Positions 42,501 to 52,621 are shown, counted from the stretch's first letter. The stretch is DNA of 64,000 nt from Saccharomycopsis crataegensis (GCF_037102585.1 NW_027043822.1:583001-647000); one strand, 5' to 3'. Notes: generated by a model not told the origin, from the letters alone. Program-made: numbers and translations.

Positions 42501-43120
42501 AGCAACAAATTTCCGAATTGAAAGATTCACTCAAGGATGAAGAATCAACTAAGAAAGAATATTATGATAAGTTGAACAAATTGGTTGAGGAAAAATATAG
42601 TTTTGAAAAGAAAGCCATTGATAGGTTGGACGATAAGTACAAGCGTGATGACTTCGGAATGATTTCCAAATTAAAAGAATCTCTCAAGAATTCAGAATCA
42701 AGATTGAGAGAATATGAACAATCAGTCACGAAATATCAACTTCTTAATGATGAGTTATCCATGAAGGTGGATAGATTGACCAAGAATTACAAATTGCTTT
42801 TGAACCAAAATAAGTCTCTTAAAGAAAGCGTGGCCAATTCCAATTCTTCCACACCAGCAAAGAGTCCTCTTGGAACCCCCGTATCTTCAAGGTCTAACTC
42901 TGTTGTATTAAGTAGTAATCATTTAGTTTTACCTGCCCAGGCAACAGTTGATGCTGCTAATGGGAACTTGAAGGAGGAAAATATTGCCTACATTAGAAAT
43001 GTTCTTTTAGGGTTCTTGGAAAGAAAGGACCAGAGAAAACAATTGCTACCAGTGGTTAGTTCGTTATTAATGTTAGACAAGGGCGATGAAAGTAGATTTT
43101 TGCTCGCCTTGAAGCAGTGA
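39506..43120 (+). CDS. IMH1: GRIP-domain golgin IMH1
   Basis: A 1204-residue protein; the start is ATG 39506 (MFQKFSQFGKNLQDEITRLSEQ), which resembles the Imh1 N-terminus (MFKQLSQIGKNL). After an acidic disordered region (~30-165) the chain is almost continuous coiled coil (~190-1110) with the Lys/Glu/Leu heptad pattern. A Ser-rich hinge leads to a C-terminal GRIP domain (~1155-1204) with the conserved Tyr in AYIRNVLLGFLERKDQRKQLLPVVSSLLML. GRIP domains bind Arl1-GTP at the trans-Golgi, where the coiled coil tethers endosome-derived vesicles. A frame from TTG at 39449 is not needed. Confidence 0.93.
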   Translation: MFQKFSQFGKNLQDEITRLSEQTHDGVQEVDGAKKPANSGAGSLFSRSLTPADGGNNNSINNKNSKDDDERILNKNTPNAEDIDGFMKDDENDDDCFKDQDTADKKLENKDDDTTIEKQKEDGSNADTTEKPSDEQTKSVAVAPAQTSSPKMGLKDDDYSPELKAKLRKFEKYEKKYPVLLDAYKTEKKKTDFIKSFESALKEITPISTILDIEGFKNFISSTNMKNKLLNEELRKFNTKVNNAESAILEKDIKIETLERRAQDLEKQVEKANDAKDRKLDDSNKKLDDLRTKIREIERENKKLKAGMEKLQSENEEKQENQQLEANKSQATSVKVDDDDDDDETISKLTKEIESKSLEVESLTKEAVDLNKMIDDGKAELKKITASNTELTNVVEELKSEKSKFLETNEVEIKELKVKINDLESCNKKLDESNSRKIKSLTENLQSTEQELKQVKDSLGDYVKKLSDSDDLFKTKETELVEVKKSLQSTEKLVELFKSKLKNASQSTNDDSSKEEKPSKESDGVEYMELSIKHEELNKELASKCDELTKIKDQYSGLQTKYGAIKGKEEEVENLRDMLRDVGNDLVSAKDELKELKQKEGDGNKEVADLKKQLADNDKLLKNYAEIKLSLANITQDFNDKEQNYKNSLHELTEANNVKLKQIKELENNNKKLKKEIEETSNELKNGETELAKLRKEVKEIPSLNKQIKTHTKSIDIKTKQITKLEKEIITLKEAVKNNNETLKEVKSLKETEKKLTKENEELNSELKELQAKVTAAEKMKNNETSLKLEVVTLKTTLEHKNKQLETNNCTTLELNKNIKELNDSIMKLKLENNNLKNSEKYLQDKYSSLQAQADILEKSRAELTLKLESLKTEKRKLTEDFTKVSKEVESYQKTKATSSDQIESAQKQYDELLMRYKELEVKLETTEEELNDSRKASQEKSREVSNIRKLVTNFETNKSVEMGELMEKFKNLKEDNESMRNQLSMTVKKKNRSIDELKQQISELKDSLKDEESTKKEYYDKLNKLVEEKYSFEKKAIDRLDDKYKRDDFGMISKLKESLKNSESRLREYEQSVTKYQLLNDELSMKVDRLTKNYKLLLNQNKSLKESVANSNSSTPAKSPLGTPVSSRSNSVVLSSNHLVLPAQATVDAANGNLKEENIAYIRNVLLGFLERKDQRKQLLPVVSSLLMLDKGDESRFLLALKQ

Positions 43121-43372
43121 GCGTGTGGTAACTTTTTTTTTTTTTATTATTTTTTACAAGAAATCAAACGATTAAGTCAGAACTAATGAGAAAACATGAA
43201 AATTAAGTTATCTTGTATATATTATTTAAAGATTTATCTTTTGTAGTTTACGAATAATTCTTTCTTTTGTACCTTGTGATGTATGCAAGGCTTAATGTGT
43301 CGCTTTTTGTGCCAATATTTTCAAGGAAAAAAAAAAAAAAAAAGGGAAAATAAACACTACAGTATTATTAGG

Positions 43373-44578
43373 ATGAATAGAAAGATTCTTAAAAGTAAAA
43401 AGACTCTTGTCAAATACAGCGCTATGAAAATAACACAACTCAAAACTGGTTTTTCAGATGGAAAGTCCTTAGCGCTATCGTCGTCATTGCCAAAGTATAG
43501 ATCCACTGGATCCAGCAAGCAAAAGAAAAAGACAAGCAGACAAACGAGTAATCAAGATCCTGGAAGAGTTACGCAATCAAATCAAGGCACCGCCCGCTTT
43601 CTCGCTGAGGAAACCAGCAAGACACGTAGTAGATTGTCGAGATTGATGGCGGCGCTAACGAAAATTGTTGGAGATTTTATCATATCCATTATCATCGGAG
43701 GGATTTTCATTGTTCTTCAAACCAGGGCGGTGGTGGTAACGTTTTGGAAAATCATTGCTATTACTTCGTTATATATGCTTGAAGCAATGGTGTTTCTGAT
43801 GGTTGGCCAGATCAAATTGATCCAGGTTTCCGTCCAGGCGCTTGGTTATTGGTGTGGCATTGAATCCTCTAGTAGTGAAGCGAATGCAAAGTCTGATAGA
43901 ACGCAAAATGACCCTGGGGATTTGTTGACTTTTGGGGCTTTAAATGGATTGTTTTGGAGCAATTGCGGAGTGTCAATTACTAAAGAATTGGGACGTTTGG
44001 TGGTGGGGGATAGTAAATTGTTTGATGTTGGGAGCTTGAAAGATTGGATTTTGAAGGAATTCGAAATCTTAAGACCACCAAAGTTTGAATACAAAGTGGC
44101 AGTTGGACAAGTTGAGAGGATCAATATTATGCTGGCCATTGATAAACCATTTCAGCCACCGCCCCCACCACCAATGACAACGAGTAATAATAAAAGGCCT
44201 TCATCATTAATTTCGGAGGAAAGACATCCAGATTTACCCTTAGAGGATTCGAATAAACAATCAAAAGTTGGTAGATTGATTCATAGGAGACCGAGGAAAC
44301 CTTATTTTTCAAGGGTTACATCAAATCCGCTAGGAGAGTCTGATAGATATAATATGTGGTATTCTTCCAAAAATATCAATGGCGGAACTATGAAAACTGA
44401 TGCAGTCGGAGAATTTTTCAATCCTGTTTCAAGATCCAAGGTTACCAATACTTTAAACTTGATTGAAAGTTGTGGTGATGATTATAAAGGGCCATCATCG
44501 GCATTTTCGCCAATTACATTTGGCTGGGGTAAATACAATAACTCAGCTATTGAGGAGCAGAATCGGAATCATTTTTGA
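43373..44578 (+). CDS. unrecognised two-TM membrane protein
   Basis: A 401-residue protein. I choose ATG 43373 (MNRKILKSKK) because the earlier in-frame ATG (43283) lies before a 17-A tract in sequence of 5' UTR character. Residues 1-~90 are basic and Ser-rich. Two adjacent hydrophobic segments follow at ~98-117 (VGDFIISIIIGGIFIVLQ) and ~121-147 (FWKIIAITSLYMLEAMVFLMVG), then an amphipathic segment and a ~240-residue soluble tail with a Pro-rich stretch (QPPPPPPM) and several basic patches. The hairpin-like TM pair suggests an ER, nuclear-envelope or lipid-droplet protein, but I recognise no family. Its stop overlaps the coding end of the next gene. Confidence 0.7.
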   Translation: MNRKILKSKKTLVKYSAMKITQLKTGFSDGKSLALSSSLPKYRSTGSSKQKKKTSRQTSNQDPGRVTQSNQGTARFLAEETSKTRSRLSRLMAALTKIVGDFIISIIIGGIFIVLQTRAVVVTFWKIIAITSLYMLEAMVFLMVGQIKLIQVSVQALGYWCGIESSSSEANAKSDRTQNDPGDLLTFGALNGLFWSNCGVSITKELGRLVVGDSKLFDVGSLKDWILKEFEILRPPKFEYKVAVGQVERINIMLAIDKPFQPPPPPPMTTSNNKRPSSLISEERHPDLPLEDSNKQSKVGRLIHRRPRKPYFSRVTSNPLGESDRYNMWYSSKNINGGTMKTDAVGEFFNPVSRSKVTNTLNLIESCGDDYKGPSSAFSPITFGWGKYNNSAIEEQNRNHF

Positions 44579-44937
44579 ATGAATTGTGAAATAAGTGGAT
44601 AGAATAGAAGAGATACTGTCAACGATATAAAACCGTAGATTACCAATTTGTCTCGAGAACTCTCTCTTTTGAAGCAATTCACATTTAGTTCGTGTAGGGA
44701 GACTTGTTTATTATCATTATTCTTTTCAAAGTTATATTGACAGTGTAACTTCGAGCAATAAGAGCAATCTGAGTGGTAATTAATATCAGGGAACTTTGAC
44801 TGGAATTCCTGTTTGATTTCATCATCGATCACCAATAATAGGTACGATAAATCTTGTTCGTTTTCACAACGACAGAAGGTTTGGGCATAAATGCCGACGA
44901 TGAGCAAGAAAATTGAAAAAACGAATGAAAACTGCAT
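44569..44937 (-). CDS. small Cys-rich type I membrane protein, unrecognised
   Basis: 122 residues from ATG 44937. It has an N-terminal signal peptide (MQFSFVFSIFLLIVGIYA), a ~75-residue ectodomain with six Cys (CRC, DCSYCSKLHC, NCF) and a C-terminal membrane segment (LVIYGFISLTVSLLFYPLI) with a short QFIQK tail. Disulfide-bonded ER/secretory topology is inferred. The last 10 nt of coding sequence (44569-44578) overlap the end of the convergent gene. I recognise no family. Confidence 0.6.
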   Translation of the reverse strand: MQFSFVFSIFLLIVGIYAQTFCRCENEQDLSYLLLVIDDEIKQEFQSKFPDINYHSDCSYCSKLHCQYNFEKNNDNKQVSLHELNVNCFKRESSRDKLVIYGFISLTVSLLFYPLISQFIQK

Positions 44938-46685
44938 CGCTATTATTTGTAGGCCAAAAGAGACTGGCAAAGTAAAGTAGGATCAGCCAATAATAAGTAT
45001 CTCAACACAATTGGAAAAGGACAAAAATTCATTTCTTCCTTTTCCTAACCATATGATCAGTGCATGGTGATACTTCCTCCGGCTCTCAGTACATCTCGTG
45101 CCATCACCCTCGGAATGAAAATATGTCAAAAAAAACTTTTTAGGTGTTTGTATGTCCCTGTCATATTATTCATTGCTTGATGAGGCCATGAACCCTGCCA
45201 ATATTACCGATAATGTATATGTGTGTGATATTTGAATGAAATTTCAATAGATAAGGAATTGCTCGATAGCCCGTTGCAAAGGATAAAGATTTTGAGGAAG
45301 AGAATGAGAAATGTATTCTGATGATGATGGTTGGGAAGATATATCCAAGAATTAATCATCTTCAATTTAGATGAATAAGCTGTTCACTTCTTGCAATAAA
45401 TGCTTTGTGACAAAGATATTGTTTTTATTTTAATGAAGTGTTGACACTTGGTGCCACATTTTGTTGAGAAATATGACGTTTCAATTGTAAGGGGGTGTTT
45501 CCTGATCGCTTTCTGCGGGACATTATAATTGGATTCCACCAGAATTCTTTAAACTATTTGACAGAGGTTGTGCAAAATTTCTCCAAATTTGTCAAAGCAC
45601 ATTTATAGAAGTTGGAATCGCTAGCATGCTAATTCGTTATAGCATAGATGATGCTCCTGATGGTTGAAAATTGTGCTACTGTTTCACACAAGATGGTGCG
45701 ATAAATCGGTATTCTGAAACAATAGTAGCCAAGAAGAAGTATTTAGGAGCTTAGCTGAATACTGATTTTCTGAATTACTTAAGAGTTGTCCCATTGTTCT
45801 TCTTTTTTCAAAGTGATAACCAAGAACCCTGCCAATTCTCCTTATCAAGCCGCATTGAAGTCTCTGACTCCCACACCATATCTTGTTTTGATGTAGGAAT
45901 TTGATGTCGGATGAAATTTGGTTGAACATACAAGCCTCATTCTTATTATTACTTGTCACAGGTTGAAGTTTAAGTTACTTCGAATTGCTAATGTTCTTTC
46001 TCTATCACTTTTGTGCTTTCTGAAAAGAGAACAGAATACTCTCAAACCCTTACGGAGGTCCCAGAGTTGGTATTGCGGGCACAAATGTTACCGAAACATC
46101 CACCACTCTTACATGCTGGTTTGGTGATTTGCTGCTTCTTTACACGGAAGCCAGCAACAGTTATATCAAATATCTGGAATGATAATACAGTCATGCAGTG
46201 ACTGTTGGCAGAGTCTAATGGAAGGACATTCGGGTATGTATTTACTCAAAGAAAATTTCATTAGTGTGTGTGAGCAGGTAATAATAATTACAGATCAGTT
46301 ATAAGATCACAATAATCGTAAAGCCAGAATTCAAAAAACAAGAACATTTTATTGGGGTTCCTAAAGTAAGTACACTAATCATATAGCCCTCTAATCGAGT
46401 ATCAATAGTTGAAAGCCAGGTGGTTTTGGGGTATAACAACCGACGCACCGGTACAAGTGTTACCACAGTAGAATGCACATAATTTATTGGAGAACAGACC
46501 GAGAAATGAAGCAACAAATAGTATAAATATTTAAGGTAAACAAAGTAATACTGTCAAGAGAATATATGTAAAACACACACAAAAAAAGACAAAACGTTAT
46601 AAAAAAAAGGCCATCATTGAAGAAAATCTGTCCTACCGTCTCTGTCTAATTTTGAATTTTGGATAACATTTATTTGCCCGATAAT
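44938..46685. other. 1.75-kb gene-poor region
   Basis: Upstream of the small Cys-rich gene and downstream of MIN8. Frames of 62-91 codons (45684-46201) show no convincing domain. No LTR or RNA was identified. Confidence 0.5.
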
Positions 46686-46946
46686 CTATTCGTCTTGTTC
46701 CAAAGCTTTGCTCAAGTGGGATTGGTCAGGGTTCTTCTTACCAACACGCAAGGAGTCATCATATAAGAACTTCTTACCAGAGAAGAAGATGGCAGAGCAG
46801 ACAGCAACACCCATTGCCAAAAACAATGGGGTCATTTCCACTGGGTAACGGACGCCAGACTTCTTAGCGGCGTTCATGGCGCGTTGAGTTGGTCTCATGG
46901 AAGCAACACGGGCAGAGGTGAATTGACGGAAGGCAGTTGGAATCAT
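46686..46946 (-). CDS. MIN8: MIN8-like mitochondrial inner-membrane protein (NDUFA4/B12D-like)
   Basis: An 86-residue protein with a basic N-terminus (MIPTAFRQFTSARVASMRPTQ), then AKKSGVRYPVEMTPLFLAMGVAVCSAIFFSGKKFLYDDSLRV. The P-V-E-x-T-P-L-F-L-A-x-G-V-A-x-C block and the single TM segment match S. cerevisiae YPR010C-A (Min8), of the NDUFA4/B12D family linked to cytochrome c oxidase. The length is close to the yeast protein (72 aa) plus an N-terminal targeting extension. Confidence 0.85.
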   Translation of the reverse strand: MIPTAFRQFTSARVASMRPTQRAMNAAKKSGVRYPVEMTPLFLAMGVAVCSAIFFSGKKFLYDDSLRVGKKNPDQSHLSKALEQDE

Positions 46947-47322
46947 TGTTTATGTGATGGTTTGATGTTGTTGTAGAAGTGTATTGTAAATGATATAACA
47001 GTGAAATTATACACAAAAATTAGGCAATTGGTGATTGGGGAAAAAGCGAAACAAAAAAAAAAAAAATCATGTGACCGGTGAACCCATTTTCTCTGCCACG
47101 CTGTGATTGGCTAGACTACAAAGTTTCTCGAAATTGACATAAGAATTAGACACTGGCAACTGATATCGCAATTGGAATTGGAGGAATTCTGCATCTATGA
47201 GAATTGTCATTATTTTATGGGCAGAACAAAATCCTATAATATATACATTATATACACGTAAAAAGAGCAAAGAAAAAAAAAAGACCTTCCAACTTTATAA
47301 GGCACCAGTCTCTCCTATTTTA
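46947..47322. other. intergenic, MIN8 upstream and DPC29 3' flank
   Basis: Contains an A14 tract and TCATGTGACC (CATGTG at 47068-47073), an E-box variant ~122 bp upstream of MIN8. No gene is seen. Confidence 0.5.
47068..47073. promoter_or_regulatory. CATGTG E-box variant upstream of MIN8
   Basis: TCATGTGAC, one base from the Cbf1 CACGTGAC form, ~122 bp before MIN8. Also the core bound by Rtg-type bHLH factors in other yeasts. Weak. Confidence 0.25.
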
Positions 47323-48192
47323 TTAGTTCTCCTCGGTGTTAGAATAAACATCTGTCACATCATCGAGATCTTCCAAAGATTGTAGCAATTTATCCAATTT
47401 CTCTCTGACTTCGACCTCTTCGACCTTCATGACCAAATCAGGCTTTGGAATGTAAGCAATACCAACTTGTTTGATTTTGAAATCCTTCTTCAATTCTACC
47501 GTGGCATTACCAGTATCTGAAGGATCGGTAGTGACCTCTAATAGTTTTGGCAAAGGAATCAAGTTCCCGTCTTTATCCTTAGTTGGCTCTTCATCATTTT
47601 CATAAACCTCGTAGTCTTCACCCCCACACTCAATGACCTTGTCAAATACCTGGTCCTCAGTCAAGGCATTCTGTAGTGGTAATTCACAAACAACGTAACC
47701 TTTTCTATCGAAATTAAACAATGAAGGCGATAACGACCCCCCGAACTTTGTGAAGCATGCTCTAACTTCCCCAATGGTTCTATTCTTGTTGTCGGTCAAC
47801 GCTTCCACGACGAATGCCACACCAGCAGGTCCCACCCCTTCGTAGACCATCTGATCTAACTGTTTCTTGTTATCGCCAGTACCTGACCCTCTCTTGATCG
47901 CGTTTTCAATCACCCGTTTCATCACGTTGGCCTTTTGTGCTGCTTCAATCACCGTCGCCAATCGAATGTTCTTTGTAGGATCAGGTCCGCCTTCACGCGC
48001 TGCTACGGCAATGGCCCCTGAGAATTTATTGGAGATCTTGTTCTTTTCTGCGTCATTTTTGGCTTTATCATGCTTAATGGTCGACCATTTGTTGTGCCCT
48101 GAAAGTTGAGCCGGCGTTCTTGACAACAATCTCTTGGCTATTATCTGTCTGGCGGCACCAGAAGAGCATCTGATATTGAGAAATGGTAACAT
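47323..48192 (-). CDS. DPC29: mitochondrial translational activator, TACO1/YebC family
   Basis: 289 residues from ATG 48192 (MLPFLNIRCSSGAARQIIAKRLL), which gives a typical Arg/Ser-rich mitochondrial presequence; codons further upstream start only from TTG. The YebC/TACO1 core is clear: SGHNKWSTIKHDKAKNDAEK, ISNKFSGAIAVAAREGGPDP, NIRLATVIEAAQKANVMKRVIENAIKRG, YEGVGPAGVAFVVEALTDNKNRTIGEVR, and FTKFGGSL. The S. cerevisiae orthologue is Dpc29 (YGR021W), a mitochondrial-ribosome-associated protein; human TACO1 is needed for COX1 translation. The gene shares a 5' CACGTG with several neighbours. Confidence 0.93.
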   Translation of the reverse strand: MLPFLNIRCSSGAARQIIAKRLLSRTPAQLSGHNKWSTIKHDKAKNDAEKNKISNKFSGAIAVAAREGGPDPTKNIRLATVIEAAQKANVMKRVIENAIKRGSGTGDNKKQLDQMVYEGVGPAGVAFVVEALTDNKNRTIGEVRACFTKFGGSLSPSLFNFDRKGYVVCELPLQNALTEDQVFDKVIECGGEDYEVYENDEEPTKDKDGNLIPLPKLLEVTTDPSDTGNATVELKKDFKIKQVGIAYIPKPDLVMKVEEVEVREKLDKLLQSLEDLDDVTDVYSNTEEN

Positions 48193-50574
48193 TGCTCCGC
48201 TATAATTATTAATATTGTAATTCTCGGGGATAAGATTCTTTAGTATCAATCTATACAACAAAATTTTCCCTGGAGTTTAGGTGAAAAACATCAAAAAAAA
48301 AAAAAAAAAAAAGAGATAGAAGAGCGCTGCTAACCTTCATCACGTGCAAGGTTATTCAACATGCAGAAGCAGAATATGATACTCAAAACTTCAATTGTCA
48401 AGAAGATTTTATGGCCAAATGATCCAGAGAGACTAAGGGCTTGTGGTTTAAATTGTGCCTCGAACCTAGAGTAGAATGTGATTGGCTTCTCATATGGATA
48501 ATATTCTATAAACCATGTGTGGCTGCTGTAGCACTACATAATTGTTGTAATGAAAGAAGAAATCAACTATTATCTCATTCACTTCTGCTACAGAAAATGA
48601 GAAAAAAAAAAAGGAAATGAATTGTTGAAAACCTTGCTGGAAGAAAGAGGCCCATGAAATCATACAGTGCTCTGTATTTTCAGTGTAATTAACCTTTTGT
48701 GGCTCCAATTCTGTCTCTAGTATTCTTTCTGCTGCACCGTTGTCAAATGTTAGATTATCATTTTTGAAGGATACTTCTATATTATTAGCAGGATCATTAT
48801 AATTTAAAGCACAGAAAGCTAAGTAGGATAAATAAATGCGTATATGGATAGTCTATAGATAAAGTCATTTGTAATGAAAGAGAAAGAAAAAATCACAAGC
48901 ACAGCAGACCCAAAGACTTTTCACTGTTACCTGTATATTCTTCTTATATATATGTTAGATCAATATTTAATATATATTTCATTGATTCATAATTTTTAGA
49001 TAAGAGGTCAAGATGAGATCATTTCTTCAAGGGCAGAAGGGGGTTATTGTAAATTGCGCTTATCAAACATAGCCATAAACTAATAAAAGATTTGAGAATC
49101 CAGTTAGAGAATAGTCAAATAGTAGCGGAATAGAGCTGATGTCTGCAAAAATTTAAATCTCCTAGCATATTTGAAAAATTGAAAATTGAGCATAGCTCAC
49201 TCAGCCTGAGCTTGAACTTGATAAATTTAAGAAAAAGAGATTCCCGAAGATCACCAATGTACAACCAAAAGATATTTAATAGCAAAAAGAAAAACAAAAA
49301 AACAAAAAAATAGAGCCCATCTAAAATAAAAAATCGCACTGCACCAAATATACTACTAGCAGATCGCATATGTTTTTCCCCTTTTCGTACACGAGAATGC
49401 TGGCTGCTCTCCCCCGGAGGGGTTCATCTCCCTTTTCTTTTCTTTTGACATTTTTGTATACTAAATATGTCAAGATATTTGACACCGAGCCTTAATTCGT
49501 GTAATATGAAGCACAAACTGTATATATACAAAGACACATAAATATAATGTATATGAAGCCCCTCGCTTCCCCTCAAGGACTCAGATTCCTTTTATTTAAA
49601 GAAATGTTGCTTCTACTTAGACCTTGGCACAGAATAACCAGCGCTACTTGATGATGTTCTGTAGTAAAAAAACTCCATGGAAAAAAAAAAGCTTTGCCTG
49701 GTGAATGATGACGTGGGAAAGGATATATATGTATATGAGTACAGCAATATTATGTGAGGTTATTCTTACTATCGTTAAATTTTCTCGCGGTTCGAAAGGT
49801 ACATAATTCAACTCCTTTACAGTTATCCTCAACCACGAGCCTGCTGATAGACAAATGTACATGCTTTTGAACATTCTAGAAACAAATGCATGTATTTCCC
49901 TCGCTAATGGCCTATTCCAATGTGCTCGATGGTAATTTTACTACGATACATTTTGTAGGGCAATGACACAAGAAACCCTTTCCAATTACATCAATAAATA
50001 TGAATAATCATAATTGCTGCTCAATCTTGGATATGACTATACTGCGATATATAGTGATGGACATTAGAATGAGTGGAAAAAAAATGTACATTATTAACGA
50101 ATATAATAATTACCAGATTAGATGCGATTAAATTAAGAGTGACATGCAAAATTGACAAGATGCAGAAGAATTTTCAATAGCATGGGAATTAATAACGGCA
50201 TACAATTGTTTAATGTAGCTAAGAGGAGAATCAATAGTCTTAATTAATTTCATTATAAACAAAAAGCAAGAAAAATCGTGTCATACCAAATCAGCAAAAT
50301 AATTAGGCACTATAAAAAAAAAGCAAAAAAATCAGGAAAACAAAACAAATAAAGAGATAATTTGAATAAATAATTAGCATGATGGTAAGGTATAGTACAA
50401 ATTATTAACAAAGGGAACGAAAAAAAAAAATAGCAATAGACAAACCATGTCAGCAAATGTAGAATATAAAAAAACAATTAACCCTAGAAAAAAAAGTAGC
50501 AGGAAACAGAATCAACAAAAGAAAGCTTCAATAAGCAAAAACAAACGTAAATGAATAGATATCAAACAAACAAA
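48193..50574. other. 2.38-kb gene-poor region
   Basis: AT-rich with CACGTG at 48341-48346 in the DPC29 promoter. An 84-codon ATG frame at 49115-49369 (minus) is Phe/Leu-rich because it crosses A-rich DNA and is not called. Nothing else is recognised. Confidence 0.5.
48341..48346. promoter_or_regulatory. CACGTG E-box upstream of DPC29
   Basis: ATCACGTGCAAGG, ~149 bp before the DPC29 ATG. A Cbf1-type core; Cbf1 controls many respiratory genes in CUG-Ser yeasts. Confidence 0.4.
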
Positions 50575-51246
50575 TCAAGAGCTTAATAAATCGTTAGTTT
50601 GAGCATCATCAATAGTTTTCTTGAGGGTATTAGTGTTGTTGTTATTATTGAGGTTATCGGCAGGTTTGAAATTACCATTTCCTTGGGTTGACTTTCTTTT
50701 GACATCCATGCTATTATTAATCAAGTTTTGAAAGTTTCCACCAGCCAAACTACCATTAACGATCATTGAGGAATGCTGGCTGATACTGCTAGTAGTGCTA
50801 CTGGCACCAATCATGGATAACGAGCTGTTGGAGTTGCTTGAGTAAACCAGATTTCTGGAAGAGTTTGAGGCAGAGGTTGAGTTACCAAATTCGCTAGGTC
50901 TTCTGGCAAAACTTGGAATGACGCTGGAAGCTGAGGTACTGGAAACATTTGATGACGATACTGTGTTCAAATTGTTGGATGACTCCTGGGTGTTGTATAA
51001 TGGACTAAATCTGCAGACAGGGTTAGGATTGGTGTATGTTGTTGTCACGACTTCTTCGAGAGAATATGGACTGTTTATTGTTGACGACTCTTCAGAGTTT
51101 TCTTGGTAGCTGACGGAGGAATAATTGACACAACTATCGCTGTTTCTGTTGGCAATTGCGTCTGCAGCCTTCTGAGCTTTCTGCTGTTGTAATCGTTCTT
51201 GACGTTCTTTAAGCTTTTGTAATCTCCATGACAAATCTTGAGACAT
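50575..51246 (-). CDS. Ser/Asn-rich protein with N-terminal basic coiled coil, unrecognised
   Basis: 223 residues. The first ~35 residues form a charged amphipathic helix (SWRLQKLKERQERLQQQKAQKAADA). The rest is Ser/Asn/Thr-rich and probably disordered, with a basic patch RKSTQGNG near the end. There is no domain I can name. It starts at a clear ATG and lies alone between two ~2.4-kb gaps, the arrangement of a tightly regulated gene. It may be fast-evolving. Confidence 0.6.
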   Translation of the reverse strand: MSQDLSWRLQKLKERQERLQQQKAQKAADAIANRNSDSCVNYSSVSYQENSEESSTINSPYSLEEVVTTTYTNPNPVCRFSPLYNTQESSNNLNTVSSSNVSSTSASSVIPSFARRPSEFGNSTSASNSSRNLVYSSNSNSSLSMIGASSTTSSISQHSSMIVNGSLAGGNFQNLINNSMDVKRKSTQGNGNFKPADNLNNNNNTNTLKKTIDDAQTNDLLSS

Positions 51247-52089
51247 TTTTGAACTGGGAATCTGGTAATAGAAATTGAATGTAAAAAGAACAGTTGGAAA
51301 GAGATACTGGAAGGAGAATATTTGAGAAAGCAGACAGAAAAAGAGTTGTCGTTTTTTTTTTTTTAATTTTCTTTTCTAATTATTGAAGTTTATGTTGATC
51401 AAGGTTATATATAATATCGGTTGATCTTATTCAAAAAAAAAGTGTGTAGTAATGGTGAAGAGAAATGAATGGCATTAAGTATAAAAGAAAAGAAGAAAAA
51501 AATTTCCTGGGACTCCTCGAAGGAGATACCCGCACCCCACTTCCTCCAACAGGAAGAAAAACATGCAGGAAACCACCCCCGCTCCTCTAAAACTTTGTTT
51601 TCTGAACAATACGTCAACGTGCATAGAGACGCGTGGTGAAGAAAAAGCTACTTTTCCGAGTGCCATCCCGTAGTGTTTTGTGCTCTACGCATTGTGATAT
51701 TCTTCATCTTATTATTCAACAGCAGGCCTCTAATTGTGTCTATTGTACTATACACCTATCCGACATCCTACTGATCCTACACAGTGTATTGTGTGAATCT
51801 GTTTCATCCTCTCCCGTTCAATAGCAGGTATGTACAACAGAAATCATGCAGTGCAAGTGTAGGGATCTTATATGAATCGAATGGTTGTCACTTAAGTAGG
51901 GTTTATGGCATTTTTGGCGTACGGGCAATGAATAACTAATGGCAGGGGTTAGGTTTACATCGTCTACGCCATGCTTAGGAATATCAGATGATCAGGAGTT
52001 GTGTCTTCCACTGAGTTGGCCTGGAGGGTAACGTCAACTTAACAAACAATACGTGATCTTCGGCTATCTCTGCCCAGTTGTTAAATATT

Positions 52090-52112
52090 AATATATATAT
52101 ATATATATATAT
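52090..52112. repeat. (TA)n microsatellite
   Basis: About eleven TA units in the gene-poor region. Confidence 0.8.
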
Positions 52113-52602
52113 CTGACCACTTTCTTCGAGCCCTTTTGTTAATTTTTTCAATAAAGTTTAATTACAAGCTGTTGTCAAATTCCAACTTGAATTTTTCTTC
52201 CGTTTTTCTTTTTTTTCTTTTTTCAGTCTCTTTCTGACTTCCACTCAAGAGAATAATAGAAAAAGTTGAAAAAAAAAAAAAGACTCACGAAAAAAAACAA
52301 CAGGGAAATGAACACCCCAAAACTGCTGTTCGTATAGTTGGCACTAAAATTATATGTCACTTAAGATAGCATTAGCGTTAGGTTCACAATTGACACTTGA
52401 AATTCCCCCAGCCTACGTTGTAGCATGTGTATACTCCGATTGTAATAGCTCCATGGATATCAGTTTCTCGCGCTAATAACAACAAATTTCTCAATTTATG
52501 TAACAATAAGAACGATCTGTCAGCATTTCCAAGGAATATTAAAATATTCCCGAGGCCTGGCCACCTCATGCAGTGGAAGCCTTTTCCATTAATTGGGGGC
52601 AA

Positions 52603-52621
52603 ATGGGCCAATCTGGCCCAT
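52603..52621. promoter_or_regulatory. palindrome ATGGGCCA-ATC-TGGCCCAT
   Basis: Two perfect 8-bp arms around a 3-bp centre in otherwise AT-rich DNA. This geometry suits a dimeric DNA-binding protein. Function is inferred. Confidence 0.35.

Noticed and set aside
45684-46201. Weak resemblance of short frames to a Ty1/copia RNase H fragment (for example IKFLHQ)
   Set aside because: The matching pieces are too short and wrongly spaced, and no repeats or other element parts were seen; I do not claim a retroelement fossil.
49115-49369. 84-codon minus-strand ATG frame rich in Phe/Leu
   Set aside because: Hydrophobic run results from A-rich DNA on the + strand; no family or conserved pattern.
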